This document shows, piece by piece, positions 57,201 to 64,000 of a DNA stretch of 64,000 nucleotides (its first letter is position 1; every line of letters begins with the position of its first letter). Position numbers and translations under genes: made by a program. Origin of the DNA: Pseudovirgaria hyperparasitica (lineage: Eukaryota > Ascomycota > Dothideomycetes > Acrospermales > Acrospermaceae); the NCBI RefSeq assembly GCF_010093815.1, contig NW_022985562.1, positions 124,001 through 188,000 of the forward strand. Direction: 5' to 3'. The notes under the pieces were generated by a model, which searched no databases, was not told where the DNA came from, and was given only the letters and a program-made list of their open reading frames with translations.

Positions 57201-58157
57201 CGTCGCGAGGTGCGTAAGGTTCCACGGTCTCGGGATCATAGGCCCATTGTTGAGCAGTCGAAACAGTAGGCATCTCGAGATCAGGGTCCGAGTCTATGCT
57301 ATGCTTGCGTTCAGGAGGACTCGACGGTAGACTAGGCTTTGACGCTTTCTGAGGAGTCGAGCGTTTGCGCTTCTTGGGAACAACATCGTCATCCGACTCA
57401 TCGGGAACGACAAAGTCGTCTACATCTGGCACACTGGTCAGCTATTCTGACCTAATGCCGTGAAATGGCTTTTAAAGACTTACCATATTCGTCTTCAACT
57501 TCCTCAGCTGCACAAGGTGCAGTAAATTCATCATCGCTATCCTCAAGGCTTAGCTTTCGTCTCTTTGTCAATTCACCGCGGCGATTTTGAGAGATCGGCT
57601 TCAACACATCGTCATCCTCATCATCATCGTCGTCGTCGTCTGATTCGGCATAGCTGACATTCTTCTTGGACTGCATACGTAATTAGCATGCTTTCGCGCG
57701 CAGCATCTGATGGTAGAAATCTTGCCTTTCTTGAAGGACTGGAGTATGTTTTGACCCCTGCAACCTCTTGACTCCGGTCAGCACGAGCACTCTGAAGAGG
57801 GCTACTACTTGGTGATGGCAGACCATTTTCCTTATTCTTTTCCAAACCCGTAATCCTTGGTCCGGATTTGGTGGATGGCAAAGGACTGGATGGGGCAGCA
57901 ATCGGGTCGCTACTAGGTGCTGGCGTTAACGCCGACGTCTTCTGAAAGTCTGGCCTAGCTTTTGGTGTATGTGAGGAGGTTGAAGCCTGTTTTGAGGTTT
58001 TCGAAGGTGTTGGTGCGGGCTTGCCAGCGGACGCATCAGGCTTCTTCCCAAAGAAGCTGAAGATGGAACTTTGGCCTTTTCCTGTCGATTGAGAGCTCTT
58101 CTTCGGAGCTGATGAACGAGGGGTGGCGACCTCGTTGCCTTCGATTCCTCTCGCCAT
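54281..58157 (-). CDS. MSH6: DNA mismatch repair ATPase MSH6
   Basis: Four exons, 58157-57726, 57670-57484, 57425-56095 and 56044-54281, give 1237 residues. The N-terminus is disordered, with a PCNA-binding PIP-like box QSSIFSFFGKK near residue 30 and an acidic Asp run. The MutS domain I has FFKKGKFYELYEKDA, containing the mismatch-contacting Phe-x-Glu (FYE). The ATPase has Walker A TGANAAGKST, the helix LRQTCVAVILAQIGCYLP, Walker B SLVILDELGRGTS and FFATHYHSLASEF. MSH6 pairs with MSH2 to recognise base mismatches and small loops in the nucleus. The first intron is unusual: it starts with GC rather than GT (listed separately). The divergent neighbour is RRN9, and the shared promoter holds an MCB-like box. 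Confidence 0.96.
57671..57725 (-). other. GC-AG intron in MSH6
   Basis: A 55-bp intron with donor AAG|GCAAGA and acceptor TATGCAG, and a branch-like CTAAT just before the acceptor. Splicing joins SSPSRK to SKKNVSYAESDDD in phase 0. Reading through instead gives an unrelated tail that stops within about 30 codons. GC donors match the rest of the consensus well, as expected for real GC-AG introns. Confidence 0.75.
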
Positions 58158-58525
58158 GATAGAGCCGCACGATCAGAGGAGGGTTAGATATAAAGTGACA
58201 ATGATGGTACACAAAATTGGATGAAACTGGCGAGTCGTAAGATAAGACGCGGGTGGAGTAACGCGACTACCATGGACGCGTTGGGCGTCAGTGCGTGATT
58301 GGCGTTATCGTCATACCGATCAATAGCATATCTCATCCCTAATTATATGGCGCGTTTCTCTACCCTCGACAGCTGATCATTGGTCAATTTTCACGTTCAC
58401 TTCGCGATGGGACAACGACACGGTGATCTATAGTCTATGCGACAGAGCTCTCCGGCATGAGCCCAGGATTATGACAATTCAGTGGTATTGTCAAGTCTTG
58501 ATCGAGTCTGGACGCTACTGGACAC
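58158..58525. promoter_or_regulatory. Shared promoter region, MSH6 / RRN9
   Basis: 368 bp between divergent start codons. It contains an ACGCGT box (58276-58281) and a related GGCGCGTTTC word (58349-58358), both of the kind bound by MBF or E2F-like cell-cycle factors. Regulation is inferred from the motif alone. Confidence 0.5.
58276..58281. promoter_or_regulatory. MCB box ACGCGT upstream of MSH6
   Basis: Palindromic ACGCGT, the MluI cell-cycle box bound by Mbp1/Swi6-type MBF in yeasts. Yeast MSH6 is known to peak at G1/S through such boxes, so its place 119 bp from the MSH6 start suggests the same control. The palindrome could also serve RRN9. Confidence 0.5.
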
Positions 58526-60739
58526 ATGTCTCTGTTCGGCGGCGATGACATCGATGCGCCGTCGCAAGATGTATCGATGCACGATGCTTCTGCATCAGAT
58601 GCGGGTTCAAGTTTGAGCAGTACCAGTGAACAAGACTTCGCTGGCCAGTCGTATGCCCGACAAGAAGCTCAAGAAGAACATGGTGACGACATCAGCGATT
58701 ACGAGACTGAATCAGACGCCGAATATCGTGGCCGGCCAAACGCGTACAAAGGACACGCCGAGACCTGGCAAAGGTATACAGCTCAAGATCGCGCAATCTA
58801 TTCCGGACTCCAATTTGTGCGAGCAGATGATCTTAGTGCGCATCTATATAACGCGTTCGCACTTACGTACAGGTTCAGGAATGGCGAAGACTTTTCCGAA
58901 AGCCTAACAAATCTGCGGCATAAAAGTCTTTGGATCGCCGCAGAGCAGAGAAAACAATGGACTCCCCCAAAGTGGTGGACACAGTGGCCTCTTCCACCAG
59001 ATTGCGTTCCTAGTGCCAAGGAGGTTTATGGTAGAGGAGGCGGCAGAACCGAGAAGTTCAACCGGACTTCACCTCACGAACAGAGGAACTTGGCATATGG
59101 AGATCTCATTGAGATAATGCTAGGTCATTTACTGCGAATGTCGAGGGAAATTTGGACAAATCGTGTCTGGGACGTGGATGAGACCGAGCATAGAGCACCC
59201 AAAAAGCGAAAAACACTGTCTGACAAAGCGAGCCGGCTCAAAATCTCCAGTAGTGGCGCTGAAGATGAATATCACTCTGCATCGACATCTTCTGAGGGTT
59301 CCAAAAATCGACTAGATCAGGAATCTGACAGTAGCTCAGATTCCGCTTCCAGCTATTTCGCACCTCCTCGTCCACAGTCACAAGCAATAGAACGTGATCC
59401 CTTTGGTAGCAGTAGCTCCGAAGATGAACCACATGACGTCCAGCCTGTTGATTCAATGGATAGTGCCAATGAAAGTGGCTTTCGTGCTAAATCTACACGT
59501 ACACGGTCTCGATCTGCCACGACCCGTCGCTCTGCTCGCTCGGATACTGAATTCATGTCAACCACACCTTCTGGATCTCGAACTGGCACTCCTGTTCCAC
59601 CGCACTTTTCCAAGCCAGAGATAATGGCAGATGAAGAGAAAGCACGACAAATTCTACAGCCATCTATAAATTCTCTGATATCGAACCTGGACCGTCTTCT
59701 TTGGGGTCTTGATCTGTCATATCACACCAAGACTCAGTCCGCACGCAGGACTGGGGCTTCTGAGCAGCCATTGTTCGAAGACCAGTATCAACTAGACCCT
59801 GATCTAACATCAGCTCCGGACCCCAAAGCGAGTTCAAGCAAGACGCCGAGGAAAAGAGGTCGACCTCCCAAAATGAAGCCTATTCCTGACCCAGCCGCAT
59901 CGCCAAAGCGTGGAGGAGGAAGACCATCAAAATATCCCAAGCCTCTCCCTGGAGAGTCCTACTATATGATGAAGAAACGTGTCCATAGAGAGCGGGCTCA
60001 GATAAGAAGCGACATCATCGGAGAGCCAACATCATCAAGACCTGCGTCTCCTTCAAACACAGTACCCAACCGCCAGGCTCAAGAAGCACCTCAGCCCATA
60101 CCAATGCCCGACCCACAAAATCCATCGCCTTCACGGCCAACCTCACCCCATTCCTCCGAGCCACCCAGCCCCAGCTCAAAGAACCATCCCAAAACGCGAG
60201 ACTGGAGCGAGGTCCTCGGCGTAGCTTCGCTCTGCGGCTGGAACGAAGCCGTAGTTGCCCGCGCAGCAGCACGATGTGCCAGTCTCTTCGGCGAAAGCAT
60301 GGCTTTCAGAACCCTGCACGAAAACACCAAGATGGGCGACACAGAAGAGCCATTCCAGTACCACGCAGACATCATACCCGCGTTCGGAGAACTCGAGAGC
60401 AGTTCCGATGAAGCCACCACAAGTAAAGGGCACAAGATGAGGCGCAAGTCTAACACTACTGTCCGTCCTCGTCTCGATCCACACTCGCCATTTTGTCCTC
60501 ATGAGGAGTGCTATGCTCATACGCGAGGCTTCCGGAATCACTACGGCGTGATCGAACACCTGATGAAAGTCCATGCCTATGACCCCAGGGAAGATGCGGA
60601 TGTACAGTCTTCCGAGGTGGAAGGTGGAGTACATGTCGACGGCTATATGAAACCTGTCTGGAAGCACAACGACGAAAAGGCAAGGCCGAACAAAACGACC
60701 CCGAAGAAGGAGCCCGTGCGGAGTGGAACTACAGGATAG
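58526..60739 (+). CDS. RRN9: RNA polymerase I initiation factor RRN9
   Basis: Single exon, 737 residues. The Rrn9 domain (PF10680 type) lies near residues 95-165, with GLQFVRADDLSAHLYNAFAL and WTPPKWWTQWPLPPDCVPSA. It is followed by a Ser/Asp/Glu-rich disordered part. Two AT-hook-like motifs, KRGRPPKMKP and GGGRPSKYPK, stand near residues 444-470. A C2H2-like finger near 655-685 has FCPHEECYAHTRGF and HLMKVH. Rrn9 belongs to the upstream activating factor that recruits RNA polymerase I to the rDNA promoter in the nucleolus. Budding-yeast Rrn9 is much shorter (about 365 residues), but filamentous-fungal versions with this N-terminal domain are longer. The start is the first ATG of the frame. 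It is divergent from MSH6. Confidence 0.85.
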   Translation: MSLFGGDDIDAPSQDVSMHDASASDAGSSLSSTSEQDFAGQSYARQEAQEEHGDDISDYETESDAEYRGRPNAYKGHAETWQRYTAQDRAIYSGLQFVRADDLSAHLYNAFALTYRFRNGEDFSESLTNLRHKSLWIAAEQRKQWTPPKWWTQWPLPPDCVPSAKEVYGRGGGRTEKFNRTSPHEQRNLAYGDLIEIMLGHLLRMSREIWTNRVWDVDETEHRAPKKRKTLSDKASRLKISSSGAEDEYHSASTSSEGSKNRLDQESDSSSDSASSYFAPPRPQSQAIERDPFGSSSSEDEPHDVQPVDSMDSANESGFRAKSTRTRSRSATTRRSARSDTEFMSTTPSGSRTGTPVPPHFSKPEIMADEEKARQILQPSINSLISNLDRLLWGLDLSYHTKTQSARRTGASEQPLFEDQYQLDPDLTSAPDPKASSSKTPRKRGRPPKMKPIPDPAASPKRGGGRPSKYPKPLPGESYYMMKKRVHRERAQIRSDIIGEPTSSRPASPSNTVPNRQAQEAPQPIPMPDPQNPSPSRPTSPHSSEPPSPSSKNHPKTRDWSEVLGVASLCGWNEAVVARAAARCASLFGESMAFRTLHENTKMGDTEEPFQYHADIIPAFGELESSSDEATTSKGHKMRRKSNTTVRPRLDPHSPFCPHEECYAHTRGFRNHYGVIEHLMKVHAYDPREDADVQSSEVEGGVHVDGYMKPVWKHNDEKARPNKTTPKKEPVRSGTTG

Positions 60740-61184
60740 ATACCCCAATAGAGAACGAAAGGCGGCGCCTCTGAATAAGAGATTTCGAGTCGCTAATCGC
60801 GCGATTTTGTACATGCCAACATGAACCTCAGTACATAAAAGCAACACAAGACATCAAGCTGAGTTAATAACCGACGACACTTTGATCATGAAACGTGTGT
60901 AACGAAGCACGACTCGTGATTACGCGCTATCTACCAAAGTTACGCCCCCTTCCGAAGCATGAGATAGTACATCTCTCTATAATTACAGCCGTCGCTAAAT
61001 TTCCCAAGAACTCCGCAGACCAAAACATCCATGTCCAACAGAAAACCCAAATACACCCATTTTTTGTTTGCTTTTATGACGTATGAAAAGAAGATGGAGA
61101 CTCCGTGTGTGTGTGTGTTGACGGGGATACTGCCCCTCGGTGGTTTTCTATATGCTGGTTCTAGGAACCCCCTGTCTCTCTCAC
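60740..61184. other. Convergent 3' region with GT repeat
   Basis: About 445 bp between the stop codons of RRN9 (plus) and the MARVEL-like gene (minus), expected to hold both 3' UTRs. A short GT run lies near 61104-61121. No gene seen. Confidence 0.5.
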
Positions 61185-61893
61185 TCAAGCATCCTCGTAC
61201 TTGTTGAACCCAGCGCCCGCCTTACGGTTCTTGTACCAGCAGGTAGGCAGCAAGACGGAAGAAGTAGTAAACAAGATACTAAAGCTGTCAGCCAAGTCTC
61301 CAACCATCTCCACAACAAGACAATTCTTACCAGAGCGCGATACAAAGACCCCAGATAGCCTTGGATTCGAGGCAGTTCGCCTTCGTGGCCCCAACCCAGG
61401 ACGAGAGGTCAAGCTTGCTGCCCATTGTGTTGAGATTGGACGTGATGGCCATGGCAAAGGCCCAGGCGGACTGCGCATCGACCTCGGCGGAGGCATTGCC
61501 AATGACGTAGCAGTTGAGGTAGGAGAGCGGCTTGCCGACGGTGACGGCGCAGACGATGAATGCAATGAGAAGGAGAGAGTCGACGCCGGTCATGACGAGC
61601 AGGCCGAGGTTGGCCTCGGACCAGAAGAATGCAACGCTAATAGCACAGTAAAGAGTGGCGAGACATGTCTGGTTTGACTTGTCAGTAGTTGTCTAAATTG
61701 TGAGACGGGGGATCTGGCTTACGATGCTGAGTGTGCCCACAATCTCCTTGGGCGCCTCCTTTCCTGTCGTGACGATGTTGTTGACAAAGTTGGCCGTCAT
61801 GCCAACTATGCCGATCATAGCCACGACCTGGAGAGCACGGGTGGCCAGGAAAGTCTTGCTCAGAGGAGCGGCTCCGTAAGATGGGACAGGCAT
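61185..61893 (-). CDS. Four-span membrane protein, MARVEL-like
   Basis: Three exons, 61893-61723, 61668-61331 and 61284-61185, give 202 residues. Four hydrophobic segments can be seen: ALQVVAMIGIVGMTANFV, then YCAISVAFFW with the following LGLLVMTGVDSLLLIAFIVC, a segment after VGKPLSYLNCY, and a last one made by splicing (GLCIALCFSILFTTSSVLLP). The loop before the fourth span holds GATKANCLESKAIW. The size, four spans and Cys-containing loop near the C-terminus suit fungal MARVEL-domain proteins, which sit in membranes at sites of trafficking or eisosomes. The C-terminal tail, WYKNRKAGAGFNKYEDA, is short and cytosolic. No specific orthologue is claimed. The gene is convergent with RRN9. Confidence 0.75.
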
Positions 61894-62248
61894 GATGGAC
61901 AAGAAAGACTGTGGTCTGACAAGTAGGCAGAGCTGGACGATATCTGAAGAGACTGATGTGCTGGAAGGCCTAAGAGAAAGATTGGATGAGATCTGCCAGC
62001 AGAAGAGAACGTATGCGCAGACAGGGCGACAGGAATGAATGCAAGGCAAGGAAAATTTCAAAAATGAAAAAGAAAAAGGGAAGAGACGAAAAGGACAACT
62101 CTGTTACAAGTTGCAAGTGTAAAGCTTGATGCAGAAGAGACTGGCATTGCAGTGCGAGTCTGAGAGCTCTTAAATATCACATGGTTTTCTGCGTACGGCA
62201 CAGTCTCTCGAACGGACCACAGAGATCCAGCCAAAATTCTATTCTTGT
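61894..62248. other. Promoter side of the MARVEL-like gene
   Basis: Upstream region of the MARVEL-like gene, with purine-rich stretches on the plus strand (CT-rich on the gene's strand) between about 62060 and 62090. No gene seen. Confidence 0.5.
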
Positions 62249-62683
62249 TCAATGGTCAATCGGTTTCATCGAGCATGAGTAAACGCTGACTTTTCCAATG
62301 AGATGCAATTCATCGTGAATGTATGTTTTTAGGATGCCGAAGCGCTGACGGGAACGGCCAAGCGCCTGCAGGGACTCGATTTGACCAGCCAATGGGAATG
62401 ACTCCACCGGAACTTGTCGTACAGCACCATAATAAGCGCCAGCCAGCCACACGGAAGATCGACTGAGTACCGTGAGTTTATCGTACAAGATCTGGATCCC
62501 GGATCGTTTCAAGTAGAGCCGCAGTCGCTCTGCGAGGTACCACAAACGGTTGGCATTGTTAGCAGGCGCTGAGGCTTGTCGAAGAGCCTCAATCTGTCCC
62601 AAGCGCGAGGGTAAGATGCATAAGCCAAGCTGCCCTGAATTTCTAAAGGAAGCCTTCAAACTGAGGCAATCGACACAATCCAT
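62249..62683 (-). CDS. Doubtful small ORF, 144 residues
   Basis: An uninterrupted frame starting MDCVDCLSLKASFRNSGQLG and containing RLWYLAERLRLYLKRSG and VWLAGAYYGAVRQVPVESFP. The amino-acid mix looks like a real alpha-helical protein more than like noise, but I recognise no family. There is no clear promoter, no intron and no signal peptide. It sits between the MARVEL-like gene and a tRNA gene. Treat as a candidate only. Confidence 0.3.
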   Translation of the reverse strand: MDCVDCLSLKASFRNSGQLGLCILPSRLGQIEALRQASAPANNANRLWYLAERLRLYLKRSGIQILYDKLTVLSRSSVWLAGAYYGAVRQVPVESFPLAGQIESLQALGRSRQRFGILKTYIHDELHLIGKVSVYSCSMKPIDH

Positions 62684-62906
62684 TTTATACAGAGGTTCAA
62701 TCTACATGATGTTAAAGAATTGCACATGCGACCGAATGCCGCTTGGTAATTACTTAAATAGATAGATGTGTTTGAAAGTTACAGCCCGGCCCTAAGATAC
62801 CGACTCTCACTAATTAATACACTAATGCACATATAATAAATACGTGATAATTACATTTATTTATGCGTAAGCGCAAGATAGTACACGTGAAAAGGCATAA
62901 AAAGGA
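62684..62906. other. AT-rich spacer
   Basis: AT-rich non-coding sequence between the doubtful small ORF and the tRNA gene. Nothing else is seen. Confidence 0.5.
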
Positions 62907-62911
62907 CAAAA
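62907..62911 (-). terminator. RNA polymerase III T-run terminator
   Basis: A TTTT run on the minus strand a few bases after the 3' end of the tRNA, the normal stop signal for RNA polymerase III. Confidence 0.6.
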
Positions 62912-62917
62912 TGATAA

Positions 62918-62999
62918 TGACAAGAGTGGGACTTGAACCCACGCATCTTTCGATACTAGCACCTGAAGCTAGCGCCATAACCACTCGGCCATCTTGCCA
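62918..62999 (-). tRNA. tRNA-Leu (anticodon CAG)
   Basis: An 82-nt class II tRNA on the minus strand. The acceptor stem pairs TGGCAAG with CTTGTCA, with one G-T pair. The anticodon arm is CTAGC, loop TTCAGGT, GCTAG, so the anticodon is CAG and reads CUG leucine codons. A long variable arm (TATC, GAAA, GATG) marks it as a leucine or serine type. The T arm GTGGG, TTCAAGT, CCCAC contains the B box. No intron is present in the anticodon loop, and the CCA tail is not encoded. Confidence 0.93.
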
Positions 63000-63416
63000 A
63001 TGAATGGAAAACAAACGTCGGGTAGATTATATACTAGGCCGTGTAATCGCTTTTCAGACCATGACATTCTGTGTCGATTCCGACTCAGGCGCTTTGGTCT
63101 TGGGTATATCAATGGTCTCTATAGTGGTTTTAAGGTAGTCATGTAAATATAAATGCACAAGGTCCTTTTCTAAGTGTCATCTCGGAATACTGTTAGAGCA
63201 GCTATAGCATACTCAAGGAGAATGACTTCAGACATATGTACTTAGATGATGATGATTATGGACATGGGTACCCGAAAATATGCTTATCAAGAGACGTTGA
63301 CCTCCTACGCCCGCTTGTTGACGAAGTGCAAGATGTAAAACTTTGTGCAAAAAAGAAACTCCCGCTCGCGGCCTCAAAAGGACTTTTATCGAAAAGGTCG
63401 AATGGCACAAGATCGC
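63000..63416. other. Intergenic, no gene seen
   Basis: About 415 bp between the tRNA and the stop codon of the carrier gene. It should hold the carrier's 3' UTR and the tRNA's upstream flank. Short frames only. Confidence 0.5.
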
Positions 63417-64000
63417 TCACTTGCTACGTCCTCTATCGTCCATGTGCGTACCGTTGGACCCATTAGTTGATCCATAGTTTGCCAACATGGAATCTGTCGC
63501 AGTCGGCATCAGGCTTTCGCGTTCCTCCGCTGCCTGTGCGCGCTCTTCCAGCCCTTCCCGCCCAATCTTCTTACTCTTCCTCCAAACGTATCCTACAAGG
63601 ATGATACCGATGATGAATGCCACGCCCAATAAGACAACATTGACCGGAACCGGGTCGTCGTTGAACACCTCGTGGGTGAGAGCGTCGAGACCTGACTGGG
63701 CAAAATTGAGCACGCCAGCCAGACATATAATCAACCCATACACCTTTCCAAAAGTCGTGAATCCGAAGACTTTCGCAGCGTAATCAGAGACAGTAGTGTA
63801 ATAAAGCGGGCGGTAGACGACGAAGAGAACAACATTAGCGTAAGCAGCCCACATATGCGGTATAACGCCCAGCACGCCGATAGAGGTAGCAATCACGACG
63901 AGCACAGAGAGGCAGAACTTGGTGCTTGTGTTGTCAAGAATAATCCCGATGAACGGGACGGCAATGACACCTCCTAAGGGAAGTGCAACATCAAAGAAAT
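63417..64000 (-). CDS. MFS transporter, FMP42-like, 3' part only
   Basis: The frame enters from the right edge and encodes the last 193 or so residues. Visible are the loop and helix FFDVALPLGGVIAVPFIGII, LDNTSTKFCLSVLVVIATSI, then HMWAAYANVVLFVVYRPLYY, KVFGFTTFGKVYGLIICLAG and NVVLLGVAFIIGIILVGYVW. That makes about five membrane spans. The GFTTFGKVYG and YRPLYYT segments match the Fmp42/SLC43-like branch of the major facilitator family, which is thought to move amino acids or related metabolites. The tail is hydrophilic with many Ser, Asn and Gly residues. The start and the first half lie outside the window, so length and introns upstream are unknown. Confidence 0.75.
   Translation of the reverse strand, partial: FFDVALPLGGVIAVPFIGIILDNTSTKFCLSVLVVIATSIGVLGVIPHMWAAYANVVLFVVYRPLYYTTVSDYAAKVFGFTTFGKVYGLIICLAGVLNFAQSGLDALTHEVFNDDPVPVNVVLLGVAFIIGIILVGYVWRKSKKIGREGLEERAQAAEERESLMPTATDSMLANYGSTNGSNGTHMDDRGRSK

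Noticed and set aside
1-64000. CRISPR arrays, bacterial operons, phage or intact transposons
   Set aside because: No spaced direct repeats, no intact transposase or integrase frames, and genes have spliceosomal introns throughout, as expected for a fungal chromosome.

Overview
The window is nuclear DNA from a filamentous ascomycete (Pezizomycotina), most likely a dothideomycete of the Pleosporales type. I infer this from short GT-AG introns of about 45-80 bp, fungal families (Zn2Cys6 regulator, JIP5, RRN9, SAT4/Pth11-like rhodopsin-domain protein, HYPK, fungal-type cactin) and the general look of the proteins. The taxonomic call rests on family resemblance recalled from memory, not on a search. 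Gene models below were built by hand from open frames, splice consensus, codon phase and family motifs. All multi-exon models given as complete close in phase. Two models remain open: the 5' end of the amidase and one frame break in a BTB-like gene.

Layout. 1-8.5 kb: an AT-rich, apparently RIP-affected repeat remnant (about 0.83-1.87 kb), then two same-strand genes for paralogous Gln/Asn-rich proteins that share an undescribed domain of about 170 residues. 10-12.6 kb: a Zn2Cys6 transcription factor. 14-26.9 kb: a housekeeping block with JIP5 (ribosome biogenesis), an EDC4-like decapping scaffold, a class II DAHP synthase (entry to the shikimate pathway), the NatA regulator HYPK and a BRCT-domain nuclear protein. 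27.4-35.1 kb: an accessory block with a secreted tyrosinase, a rhodopsin-domain membrane protein and a secreted GH28 exopolygalacturonase. It also holds a possible small-protein remnant and a strongly strand-skewed tract. 38.1-50.1 kb: forkhead factor, cactin, a small conserved-looking protein, MsrA, an MDR oxidoreductase and kinesin-8. 50.9-61.9 kb: a frame-disrupted BTB-like gene, an amidase, MSH6 divergent from RRN9, and a four-span MARVEL-like protein. 62.2-64 kb: a doubtful small ORF, tRNA-Leu(CAG), and the 3' part of an FMP42-like MFS carrier that runs off the right edge.

How the genes fit together. Most are unlinked core functions: rRNA synthesis and ribosome maturation (RRN9, JIP5), mRNA decay and splicing (EDC4, cactin), genome maintenance (MSH6, BRCT protein) and microtubule dynamics (kinesin-8). 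The tyrosinase, Pth11-like protein and exopolygalacturonase suit a plant-associated lifestyle, but they are not a recognisable biosynthetic cluster. I found no CRISPR array, no intact mobile element, no phage-like module and no polyketide or peptide synthetase. The most interesting undescribed item is the tandem pair of prion-like proteins with a shared domain.
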